Assembly (NCBI RefSeq): GCF_030247195.1
Contig: NC_080671.1
Coordinates: 63,385,089-63,449,088 of the forward strand
DNA from: Topomyia yanbarensis
Lineage: Eukaryota; Arthropoda; Insecta; Diptera; Culicidae
Direction of reading: 5' to 3'
DNA: 64,000 bases
Shown: positions 1 through 10,746 of the stretch, piece after piece
How positions within the stretch are numbered: position 1 is the stretch's first letter
Layout: every line of letters begins with the position of its first letter
Position numbers and translations under genes: made by a program
Notes under the pieces: model-generated
The model's input: the letters and a program-made list of their open reading frames with translations, nothing else
The model's database searches: none
What the model was told of the DNA's origin: nothing

Positions 1-984
1 TTTTCCTTAATTTTCTTAAAATAGTAAATAATAAACATCACCATTATTATCATGGAAATAATGCATCTCAGCAAGTTATACAGTTCTTTCTTTGACTCCA
101 TTCAATTATCTCTTTTGGTTTCGACGCAAAATCGTTTTTATCACATCGTTTCATGTGGAAAAATAACGATTTCGAACCCACTACATTTGTTGCGAGCTCA
201 TGCTGTGTTAACTATTAAATAGCAGCAAAATGAAAAGAGCTTTAGACAAAGTGTCAAATAAAAAGTTATAGAGAACATTAAGGGACATCAAATGAACAAT
301 AGTAACGATAAATTTTGTTGATTAATAATTAGAATAATTAAAAAACTCTCCAAAAAACACAAATTTCGAGTTATTTCGTTAGTGAAAAATCATTTAGTAC
401 ACTTAACTAAAAGATATTTGTACATACACTGATAGCACATTTTCTCAGCTTTCCAATGAAATCTTGTAAATAACGATATAAAGCATATTTTTAGATTAGT
501 CTTTTAAGCACTTGCAAGTCGGTTACAGGAAAAGTATAGTAATGAAATTACAAAGAAATGAGAAGAGATAGAACAATGACGTCCAAGAACAAATTATGAA
601 TCGTCCTAAAACCCAACTTTTGGATAGTGGATATTGCTATAATCATACTTCATTATTTCGAGAAAATTAGCAAAAACCTCCCCAAAAACACTCACTTTTA
701 ACTACTTTACAGCTAAAAGGTAATTAAAACTAATTACTTAAAAGATATGAGAACACCATTCAATAGGAAATTTTCTCACCTTTCGAATTAAACTGAAATA
801 TTTAAAATACAAAGTATACTTTTAAAGTTAGAGGTATTTTAAGACAAATAAGTTTTTTACACAAAAAATTCAATAACTCTGTAACGGTTGAGATTTGGTG
901 GTATGTGTAGAACAATTTTTTTCTCCAAATATGGCAGTCTATCACTCTCCGAGAGATTCTTAACCATGAACCAAACACCCTGTA
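1..984. repeat. repeat region ending in a CACCCTGTA terminus; internal diverged duplication
   Basis: The right end ...ttcatg.ttaag...aacaccctgta (about 984) is an inverted match of the terminus at 17435. Segments 335-500 and 665-830 look like diverged direct copies (aaaactctccaaaaaacac / aaaacctccccaaaaacac; ttttctcagctttccaat / ttttctcacctttcgaat). The left end is outside the window. Confidence 0.45.
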
Positions 985-987
985 TAG

Positions 988-1654
988 TTAGATAGATAGA
1001 TTGAAAGATAGATCAGAGGATAGCAAAGCAAAAATGCGGTCAGCTATCTTCACTTGATGTATGACTGAATGCTACCGATTTCCTTCAAAGTGTATGTACA
1101 AAACTTGATCATAAAAGCATCTTTGTTTCACTCGCGTATTTGAAAAGGAGGGTAAAATTTATAACATAACCGGAATGTCGTGATGGCACTTAGACCGGTA
1201 TTTCAAATTTAAATGATATGCACCGCAATCAACAATCCACCAACTGGGTTACAGTTCCTAACAATTTTCCCCTCAGTATAAACTGAATGAAAATATTTAT
1301 TGCCAACTTGAATTTTCAAAAGCTCTTGCACCTCGAAAAAAGTCATTATGCAAAAGGTGAAATTAATCGGACATGACTAAGGAGTTAAGCGAAACGGCCA
1401 AAAATCAAAAGTTTTCATTCATCCAAAAACACTAACTCTCAGAATGTCATAAAACGTCGAAATCTTGCATAATCTCGAAGGATTTTTTTAAATTGCCTTT
1501 CTGGGACTTATTTTTCTTATTCATTATAACCCAAACTTTAAAAAGAATTTTACCTAGACATTCACGTCGTTTCAATATTTCTCTACGGTGAATTCGTGCA
1601 GTCACTAAGCTTCCTGGTGGTCGGACGACCAGAGATTTCAAATATTTAAAGTCG
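988..1654. other. AT-rich DNA, nothing supported
   Basis: Starts with a short imperfect GATA microsatellite (988-1023). No frame with recognisable protein and no element ends seen. Confidence 0.4.
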
Positions 1655-1795
1655 CTCGCGCTTGTCAGACCTTTTTATTGAACCCCTATACACTCAGTTT
1701 TTTACGCGGTTTTTTGCGCAGTATTTTTACGCGGTTTTTTACACGATTTTCATTTACGCGATCTGTATCCCCCGCGTAAAAGACCTAATTGTACT
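1655..1795. repeat. short 'tttttacgcggtttttt' repeat block
   Basis: ttacgcggttttttgcgcagtatttttacgcggttttttacacg is followed by cccgcgtaaaagacc, forming short direct and inverted repeats. Probably the end of a dispersed element; ends undefined. Confidence 0.45.
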
Positions 1796-2099
1796 TACAT
1801 ACACTTTTTCAAAAGCACCATTCCGATCGGTCAATTGTTTTTCCACCTACTATTTGGCATAATTTGAATTGCTATTATCTAATAAATCGACTGATATTCT
1901 TCTTTTAGAGTTTTGAAAAGGTTTTACACGAATAAACCGGTGGCAAAGCTGATCACAAATTTTCTTACGCATACTGCTAATCGTTCAATTCCTACACATG
2001 CTCAAAAAAGGTTTCTTGAACCTTAATACCGCAATGCGCAATTTCGTGATCTGTTACCGAAAAGACAATAGAATCTTATCCAAAAGTAATAGAAACATA

Positions 2100-3430
2100 C
2101 CCGTCGGATTTTGGGTGTAGCGATCTCTTCTAGCATCTGAGCTATACACTGCAAACAAAGCATCAGATTCAGGATCCGCGCGCGATCATTCAAGAATACA
2201 CGCAAACAGGCGAATGGCCACACGATTATAAAATCCAATTTATACACGCGACATTACACACACGCCGCCAATACGTTAACATACAAACGCTCGAGCTCAT
2301 CCCGAGCAAACGAAAAGCCCATGATCCCCCTGTGCTCGTGGTCCAAATTCACCCCCACTGCATGGTGTTTTGATAGTGTTTGAAATGGGTTCAACCCATG
2401 AAAATATCAGCAGCATAGTCCGGAAGATCCCATATAAAATCATATTCTGGTTTATTCATGGTGTTTTGATGGTTGTGAAATTTGGCCCGGACCATATTCA
2501 TGATATTTCTATGGGGTTGCATTGTGTTCGAACCCATGAGAATTTGCTCGGGTTCGCTATCATCCACGCTCACCTGTAATCTTGCAAACAGGATAACATC
2601 CCGGTGACTAAGTGAACTTTCCAGCACTTAAAAATTTACAAACGCGGTCTCAAGAATGAATCTACAAACGTCCGCGCGATCATGACATCACGTCCGGAAG
2701 ATCCTCATCTAGGCCCTAGCAGCATAGGCCCATGCCTTCAGCTGGACCAATCAGAAAAAATGATGTTCATATCCACTAGACAGCATATTCCATGGCGACA
2801 TGACTTGGAACTCTAATGATAGGAATGATAGTGATAGAGAACTCACTCTCTTCTAGCATCTGAACTATACACTGATAATAAAGTATCCGATTCACAGTCC
2901 GCGCGATAATTCAAGAACACAAGCGAATATGTGAATGGATACACAATTATAAATTCGAATTTATACATGCGAAGTTATACGCGACATACAAACGTCCGCG
3001 CGACAAGCAAACGCCCACGCGATCGAACAAGTCAACATACAAACGCCCGAGCCCTTCGCGATGACACACAAAAACGAACATACAATCGCGATCATCCACG
3101 TTCTACTATGCCCAAGATTTCGCAAACTCAAAAACGCCCCTTTTATTTCGTGAATCCTATAGCACTTCCAACACGATAAACGCGATCTCAAGCGCACACA
3201 AATAAACACTCATTCGTACACGTTAGTTAAGTCCATATGCCCGCACAACTGAGCCGTACACTCAATATCACAATCAGAATCACGGTCCGCTGCACATGAC
3301 CTTAAGCAGTGTTTTGGTGTGTAATATTTCCCGTCTCGTCTGTCTGTAATTGTAATGAGTGATTCTGACGAGGAGCCCTTCCGTGCACCCAGCTCTACAG
3401 CTCCAGTAGGACAATTCTCGAGAAAGAAAG
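2100..3430. repeat. diverged repeat array A (units with 'acatacaaacgccc' and 'ctctcttctagcatctga')
   Basis: Non-coding units share landmarks: 'catgccttcagctggaccaat', 'tcatatccactagaca', 'ctctcttctagcatctga', 'cgcgcgat.attcaagaac'. The block ends with a segment around 3290-3420 that is also found at the end of array B (38400-40094). The partial units are diverged. No protein is supported. Confidence 0.7.
2301..2552. mobile_element. MITE-like insert with CCCGAGCAAA inverted ends within array A
   Basis: 252 bp bounded by cccgagcaaa and tttgctcggg. The corresponding place in array B (about 39260) lacks the insert. The interior holds partial inverted matches around 'aacccatgag'. Confidence 0.5.
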
Positions 3431-3679
3431 AAATAAAACAAAATTTAAAATATCTTAAAATCTTACAGATTTTGGAAATTTTCGTTTTCGAGCATTTTGA
3501 TTGAAAATGAGAATCGTATTCTGGAAAAAAAATAAAAAAAATTTTACCAATTTTTTTCAAATGGCTATAGTCTAAAAATGACAAATCCTGCAAAAAAAAT
3601 GTTGTAGGAGTGATTTCACAAAATTAATCAAATTTTTGAAAAAAAAATATTGAAAAATCTTCATCGACTTCTACACTGA

Positions 3680-5126
3680 AAAATAATCGGTGTCCGGCCA
3701 TTAGGCCGAAGGTCATTCGGCCGAAGGGCATTAGGCCGTATGGACATTAGGCCGAATGGTCATTAGGCCGAATGGTCATTAGGCCGAATGATTATTGGGC
3801 CGAATGGACTTTAGGTCGGGTGCTTAATAGAGAGGAGGGAAAGGGATCCGAAAAAAAGGGATCCGCAGCTTATCCCGTACAGCTTTCGGAGCTTCTCGGT
3901 CCGAGCACACGGATTGAAGCGATGTGGGATAGCCACGTTAGGCGCTATTATAATTTATTTTTTACATTACGTCGGCAACAATGTCAGGCCATTAGGCAGA
4001 AGGATGCTAAGCACATAAAATCTGTCTGTAATTAAAATAATCTGTCCTATGACAATTTAATCAATAATGCATTATAAAGTCTTGTGGAATGGAAGCAATC
4101 CAATTTTCTTCTTTCATATTCCTTCTCTACCATTTTGTCTCACCCTCTTCCACTATCTCTTACTTTTCTATTTTGTTCTACATTCTCTCTCAAAATCTCT
4201 AATTATTTCCCTAACTCAATTAATTTAAATCACTGATGTTTTATCCTTCTTTTTAAAATGAGCTGTTCTTTCAAATTATATCCTGTGCATTCCACGACTT
4301 CTATCCAGCTAGTCAAATTACGAAAGTTGACCTAGATGACAATTCACATTCATAAAACATTGTATACAACTTTTACTAAAGTTCAATCTCATTAATTCAA
4401 TTACGGTAATTAAAGCGGATAACTTATTCTAGAAGTTGTCATTGTACATGCCACTAAGTTGCAATTTTTTTAGAAGGCATGAACAAAAACACTGTAAGGT
4501 CAAATATTTCACCAGAAACACGCATATTTACTTATCTACTTTTTGAACTTTCTACCGCATGCAGCGAAGCCTGTGTGATGCGGCTTTGCCGCATAACCGA
4601 GGCCAAGGATCCGAAGCAGCGTAAAGCTGCTGAGGATCCGCCGGACGAGGTGGCCGCCGACCCGCCGTCGGAAGCGGCGACTCCTCGCAAGCGAACTTGT
4701 GATCTACTCGTTTGCCCGGATTATTCAAACATATGGGCTATCAATTAGTTTAAGTAGCGGTAGCGATGTCGGACATCACCCGGATTGAAGCGATGTGGCG
4801 TAGCCACATTAGGCGTCCATTTTATTTTTTATTCCATGCAGTCAATAAATCAGTAGCGAGAAATGGGGTGTAAATATGCTAAACGTTATAATTTTAAGTT
4901 TAAAAAAATCTAAATAAATCACCCTTCATTGAAAACTGATAATTCCTTTCCGCTCCAACCACTTCATCTATCACTCTCTTTGGTTTATTTGTTCTAATGG
5001 CCATTCAGCCTTTTGCATTCGGATGAATGGCCATTCGGCCTAATGACCATTCGGCCTAATGTTTTTCGGCCGAATGACCTTCGGCCTAACGGCCTTCGGC
5101 CTAATGACCCAGCATCAAAATAATCG
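3680..5126. mobile_element. Foldback/MULE-like element with ATTAGGCCGAATG arrays and 10-bp TSD
   Basis: aaaataatcg is duplicated exactly at 3680-3689 and 5117-5126. The element (3690-5116, 1427 bp) has ends built of tandem short repeats (cattaggccgaatggt on the left, the inverse on the right), as in Foldback elements, which make 9-10 bp duplications. The right arm of the surrounding element lacks this insert, confirming the insertion point. Two direct copies of a 40-bp motif (cggattgaagcgatgtgg...) lie at about 3911 and 4780. Confidence 0.75.
4555..4700. other. GC-rich, hairpin-dense patch inside the Foldback-like element
   Basis: The patch is strikingly GC-rich within AT-rich DNA, with consecutive small stem-loops (tgcggctttgccgca; cagcgtaaagctgctg; cgccgacccgccgtcggaagcggcg). 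A short frame runs through it, encoding an Ala/Pro/Glu-rich peptide of no recognised family; I do not call it a gene. Confidence 0.5.
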
Positions 5127-5429
5127 ATTATAAAAATTTAAAGTCGATTTACAAAAAAAAACTTATCTTTGATTTGGTTTAATTTTTGTTCCAAGATAGG
5201 TAATTATGTTCCCTACCAACCATCAAAAATTCAAGTTGGGTACTTTCAAGGACAAAAAGTTATTTGATGAAAAGTTTACCTTGTCCAAACAGATTTTTTT
5301 TCAGAGTATTTTTATCGAAAACCAAACCAATGAAAGTCATAATCATCTCAGAATCCGCAATTCCCAACTGCTACTTGCCTGATACATGCAGCAAGTATCA
5401 GTAACGAATTTGGTATAGCATCTCGGACT

Positions 5430-7315
5430 GGACTGGAACGAGGACGAAGGCATTCGTTTAACGGAGATCTGGTATTAGAACACTTAGCGCACGACCAGAC
5501 AACATGTTTAATATCGCGATAACCACCACCACACAGAGACCGCTCGCCACGACCTTAATACGCCGGAGATGGGCATTATGCGTATAATCGTTGTAAATGA
5601 CCCGTATCACCCGAATGAAGTCATGACCCTCATCCATTCTCTTGGTCCAAGGTTTGTTGATACCTTTGGAAGTTCTGAATTTCCATCGCTACACGAAATT
5701 TGACAAGAGAAGAAACACTTAAAAATTCGTTGAAGCTACGCGATCTGTCATAAATATCACCTCCAATGCCTAAATGTCCATCGCCTCATTATCATTCTAA
5801 TCCAAGTGTCCGTTTTCTCATTACCCGGAATAGAGTATGCGAAAAAACTCAAACTAAGGTAATCTGCTATGATTTTTTCAGATAAAGTACTCAAAAACTC
5901 CCATGTTTTCTCCAGGAAATACAAAGAGTGCTTTCCATGCTCCATCAAACAAAGAGCCTCCTGTAGTTGTAACGATGTGGGCAAGGTGGTTGATAAGTAA
6001 ATATAAAACCATCAGTTTTGTAGGGAGAATGTTGACAGCACAGCCTCTTTTATGATCGCACTCACCACTACAGTCATAATAATTAGCATAAAAGCGATGC
6101 ATAGCTGTCATCATATGACTATCGTTCCGTGTATTCCAATCACAGGATGAATCGAATACACAACGTAGGCCCTAGCCTCCAGAAGAAACATTATTTCTTT
6201 GATGATCCGTCCGTTGGTCCGTCGACGAACCGGTGCCAATAATCGCGTTTTTCAGCTTTCATCAAGTTTTTCATTTGCATCTGTAGCGTCGCGTATATTG
6301 GGATAAGTTCGGGAGATCCGACGTTCAAAAGTCCCTTTCGCGTACAATTCTAAGTAATCTCTGCCCACCACGAAGTAGGAGACTATTCACGGTTGTTCGC
6401 GTCGAGTACTCGTTTTGTCTGGCCTTTAATCGTAGTAAAAATGCATTGTGTAAAACCTGGGGGGAATGTAGGGACTGACACATAGGGACACGTGGGGTTT
6501 TAGATGTCTCATGTGGAAATTCCTGCTAGTTTTTAAAATCACCGAGACCAAGAGCCACTTACTTCGGTTTTGTAACAGCACCCTTCAAGGGACACTCTCA
6601 GGAAAATCAGTTTTCTCTTCTAAGCGTCCTCTTAGAAGAGAAAACTGATTTTCCTCTTTCGGAAATGTATAGGCACATTAGAAGATGTTTCCACAATGGG
6701 ATGGTCAGACTCTCGCTCTTTAGTGTACAAGGAAACGTAGAAATTAGTCGTTGTCGGTGGCGTAGCGCTCTTTTGCATTTCATATCGGAGCGTTCGTTAA
6801 AGGTATGTTTGATTTTGATCCCACATAATTTATATGCGATATATGTCGAGAGAAGTCTCTCTACAGTAGGAAAACTTTTCATGATTCTCTCCGCATTTTC
6901 CACAGCGTTCCTTGTTCCTACAATAAGTCGCTGTAGGCCCAATTGTTTGCAACGATGGTAGTTCATGCCTCGATGCACAAAAAGGCGAACAGGTAGATTA
7001 GTCTCATCCAAAGGAACAAAGTTTGAAAGAGCAGATACGGCGAAAGGCTCGAAATGAGGCTGACGGAGAATAAGTTGTTTTCATAAACTCCTTGATTTTT
7101 TCTGAACGCGAACCAGAATTTTCACTGACCGAAGCAAAGGGTTCTTGAAGGAGCGAACTCCACACTTCGCAATTAAGGCCCCTGTTGGAGATTACACTAT
7201 CCATTTCTACTTCCCGGGCGGATACATAGACAAGATACTTTTTCGTACACGGCCAAGTGGCATTTAGTTAAATCTCGCATATATCGATGATGTTAAATGG
7301 CTTATCTTTGCCCTC
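5430..7315 (-). pseudogene. LINE remnant L1: ORF1, linker and C-terminal Cys/His segment
   Basis: Read on the minus strand: an ORF1 piece (7315-6600) with NLPVRLFV before a decayed knuckle (CKQLG); a linker near 6310-6200 encoding KRDYWHRFVDG, homologous to LINE ORF2 between EN and RT; and near 5580-5440 a segment encoding CGGG...DIKHVVWSC, typical of LINE C-termini. The order is that of a LINE with most of ORF2 lost. It forms the core of the inverted-repeat element 3535-7745. A 25-bp perfect hairpin (6600-6655) interrupts the ORF1 part. Confidence 0.6.
6600..6655. repeat. perfect 25-bp hairpin with 6-nt loop
   Basis: 6600-6624 is exactly complementary to 6631-6655 around the loop cgtcct. 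The related LINE copy near 59640 has no such inverted duplication, so it arose in this copy. Confidence 0.9.
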
Positions 7316-7984
7316 ATTCAAATTAGTTATGAACATATACAAAATTCGTTACTGATACTTTTTGCATGTATCAGGCAACTAGCAGTTGGGAAATTGTATT
7401 CTTAGATGATTATGACTTCATTGGTTTAGTTTTCGATAAAAATACTCTGAAATAAATTCAGTTTGGACAATGAAAAGTTTTTTTTTTTCAAATCACTCTT
7501 CCTTGAAACTGCCAAACTTGAGTTTTTCACGGTAGTTAGGGAACATAATTACCCATCATTTCATCCAAATCAAAGATGGGTTTTTTGTAAATCGACTTTA
7601 AATTTTTTCAGTGTAGAATTTTTTCAATATTTTTATTCAAAAATTGTATTAAATTTGTAAAAATCACTCTTGCAACATTTTTTCTTAGGATTTGTCATTT
7701 TTAAACTATAGAAGAAAATTGGTAAAAAAGTTTGACCCTTTTCAAAAAACAGTCTTGATCATTTTTGGAAAAACAAAGTATGCAAAGAGGCTTTTTGTGA
7801 CAAAGTCTTCATGTACAGAAAGTTTAATTAAAATCTGAGAGGGTGCTGCTAACTCTGAATACGAGTTGGCGCGAAATTCGTCATTAGCCCGAATTTTTGG
7901 AATATTTACTTACAGGTTTCATAGTTTAGGCTCTATACAATGCCATCACATCAGATATTCAATAATGATAATTTTCATAATTTT

Positions 7985-8123
7985 CGATAGATTGCGCCAG
8001 GCAAATAAGATCAGTTTGCAGAACAATCTTCAACATGTCGCTGATCGTGACCCCGTTAGAATCAAATTCACTATCCTCGTGTTTATGGAAAATGGCAAAT
8101 CGAGACTTGACTACACGATATAG
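7985..8123 (+). pseudogene. half-LINE ORF1 fragment (plus strand)
   Basis: The frame encodes RLRQANKISLQNNLQHVADRDPVRIKFTILVFMENG, aligning with the copy A/B string QNNLKHVAQ...IPVYIE(R/N)G. Only about 45 residues survive. Too short to tell whether it derives from a half-LINE or its autonomous relative. Confidence 0.6.
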
Positions 8124-9827
8124 CACCTCGAACTTGTGATGCGGCCTTTAAAATTGTCGCTGTATCAAAAAGTTGAATCGGTTACAAAGGATACATGAAA
8201 AAAAACTAATTATTCCCAGATATTTCAATGGTGATTATGCGGTAAGATTGCATCCTTCCTACCTGATCCGACAATACAAAACACAAGACGGTACCATGCT
8301 TTGCAGTTATCAATGACAGATTCCTACCTTCCCATTCTATGCTAAAACGGCTCACAATCATTAACCGTAGATAGCAGTAGAAAAACTCATCTCCGACAAT
8401 CAATACCAATGTACAGTCTTCAATACTGCCGCATGATCCCCGAATGGTTGCCAACTTTGTGACTGTTGTTCGGACAATAACGGCAACTGCAAAACCGCAC
8501 AAACTATGTGCAATAACTCCAAATCAAAAGCCAGTGTTTTCAGTTAGGACGAAAATTCCAAAGAGGATGAATACATGAACGTGATTTGTAATGGCCAAGA
8601 GTAAGAAAGAAGATCCACCCACGATCTTAATGTATTGTAGGACAACCTGAGAGAAATTAATACCTCCAAGATGGAGTCCAGCTACGAAAAACAGTTTTTA
8701 TGTATCATAGCAAGTACCGTGCACTTTTTTACTAGCAAACCAGGGATTCTGTGCTTGTTTCTCCTACCTCACTTATGGTTTTTCGGACTTAGGGTCTGCA
8801 CTGGTTAGACCCTACTACGGTGACATTTCCTGATGAGATGAATTCGAAACGCAAAAACTCCCTTTTTGCATTTTACTTTTAATCAGTCTGCTAACAGCTT
8901 AAGAAATTTCAGTTATGTTAAGCCTTCATTATCAATTGGATTTCTGGTAGACACAATGTGACTTTTTGCGGTTTTATTCCTCTCGAATGAAAATTTGCAC
9001 TTTGGGCACGATACCTGCCTTTAATTTCTGCGCAAGCTGCTGATCTTCATCGCCGGCTGCTTTTTTCCAGTATCTAGTCAGTGAAATAACATCCTTAGCC
9101 ATGTTTCCATTCTATATATTTAGAGTACATAGACTTGGTTTGGGTGAAATACCTATATACTTCGATTGTGTGTAATTTCGAGAGGTTAGGGGGTTCAACC
9201 CATTCTCATGTACGTTGACGTCATTATCCCGGTACAGCTATTGCACTTTCTTACTGTAGTGGCTACTTGCCAAATCTGGCAAAAACTGGGGAGAGCCCCG
9301 GTGATACCTAATTAGCCGCTAGACGCTTTTCAGATCATCATTGATGTATAACTCGTTGTTGGTTGTGATGAAAATTGGAGTCTTGTGGCTATAACTGCAA
9401 ATTTACTACCAGATGATACACTTTTTCCGGCAAACTTGTCCGCAACAACAATTTTATACTTCTTGGGAACATCTCAGTGATCTTTGTCAATATTAAACTT
9501 ATGTCCCGGAAGCTGTTTAAAGTCAAATTTGACATACGTTTCATCAGCCTTTTATTGCATTTATTAAATTTGTTCAGATCATCCACATACATCATTCAGA
9601 CTCGCGATTTTGCCCATAATGTTTTGCTTTACGGTCCAGTTTGATTGCTTGATAGCGCTATACTTGAAGAATACTTCCCACATCCATGCCAGAAATTCCT
9701 GGAGTAGCTTTGAAAGCCTTCATGAGTCCTGACGCAGTTTCTGGCACCGCTTCGACGACATCGCTTCGACGATACGATGGCATCTTCTGAACAGCAGACA
9801 AACATTACTTGAAATCTGTTTGTAAGG
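8124..9827. other. no gene supported
   Basis: Only short unrelated frames. I recognise no domains, repeats or RNA genes here. Confidence 0.4.
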
Positions 9828-9961
9828 AACATATAGAGGTGAGGGTGGGCGTAGCGTAGTTGGTAAATCGATTGCCTTGTACGCAGTGCAGCTGGATTCG
9901 AGTCCCGACCCCGCACATAGGGTTAATACCTCTATAATCGAAATAAGAAAAACATAGAGGT
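9828..9961 (+). mobile_element. tRNA-derived SINE 1 (internally shortened) with flanking duplication
   Basis: The SINE body is 9841-9950. It has an A-box-like tagcgtagttgg, a B-box-like ggattcgagtccc and a tRNA-like ccccgcaca end, then a short tail gttaatacctctataatc and A-rich end. The flanks aacatatagaggt and aacatagaggt form a near-perfect target duplication. Compared with SINE 2 the middle is deleted. Confidence 0.82.
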
Positions 9962-10666
9962 TTGGATATTGTGATCATCATACTCGGGTTTTTATTTCTT
10001 TTGTGCAAAATTAATTCTTGCTTCTTTTCCATCGCTTGACAATTTAAGAAAACATTAATTTTTTTGCGCAAGGTCAAGGTCTCAAGAGAAAGACACTTAC
10101 AGTGTTGCAGTCAAAGCTTCCGGAACAGACCACAAAGAGCACTGCACCGGATAAGAAGAAGCTTCGTTATTCTACATTCCTTAGCTTCAAATGTTTCCAA
10201 CTTGGACTTTTTTGTAAATTTTAAGAATTATGTTGGGAAAATTTTGTGAAAAATCAGAGTGATTCTCAACATACGAGCTATTTCAATTTTAATTTTTCTT
10301 GAAGATCCAAAACTCAACAATGTGAAAAGTTTTATAACTGAACAAAAAACCAAAAATAAACAAAATCAATAAAAAATACTATTAACTAGTTTAAAAATCC
10401 ATAAAAAATTCATTTTGAGATATAAAAAACAACAAAAGTTCGTATCTCTTTTGAATTTACTTAATCAGATCAAAATATTTACGAAATATAATATTTCTCT
10501 TTCTATCTCGCCAGGATTCGGTAGTGGATTATGACTGACGACGTAAATTAGAGTGCATTCAAAAAATCCTGATGACCTTTGTTAAGCTATTAATTGTGAT
10601 ATATTATCTCCACTGTAGGATTTATGCTTAAAATTTTTTATTTCGCTTTTAATTTTGTTTTATGAT

Positions 10667-10746
10667 GGGCCCTATTTTCATAGTTGAGTGACCAGTGACT
10701 AGAAGGAAATTCTTCAATTCACTAGGTGACGTGATTGATCGGGCCC
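10667..10746. mobile_element. short palindromic MITE, GGGCCC ends (copy 1)
   Basis: 80 bp from GGGCCCTATT to GGGCCC, with a core gtgactagaaggaaattcttc...tcactaggtgac that folds on itself. Same core as 13308-13396. Confidence 0.6.

Larger units (their letters stand above)
3535..7745. mobile_element. large inverted-repeat element with LINE core and nested Foldback-like insertion
   Basis: The left arm (about 3535-5418, excluding 3690-5126) and the right arm (about 7335-7745) are inverted copies of about 450 bp, for example gacaaatcct, ttaaagtcgattta, cccaactgct and the tacatgca segment followed by agtatcagtaacgaat. The core 5430-7315 is LINE remnant L1. Flanking duplications are not clear, so exact outer ends are uncertain. 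Confidence 0.65.

Noticed and set aside
2931..3593. Frames of 82-127 codons in array A
   Set aside because: The region is a diverged non-coding repeat; array B's equivalent does not preserve the frames.
4479..4748. 89-codon frame in the GC-rich patch as a host gene or bacterial insert
   Set aside because: It lies wholly inside a Foldback-like element with flanking TSDs; no recognised protein. Composition alone is not evidence of transfer.
9841..9920. tRNA gene
   Set aside because: A- and B-box-like sequences are present, but there is a 3' tail, an A-rich end and flanking target duplications, and a second diverged copy at 33195-33378; it is a SINE.
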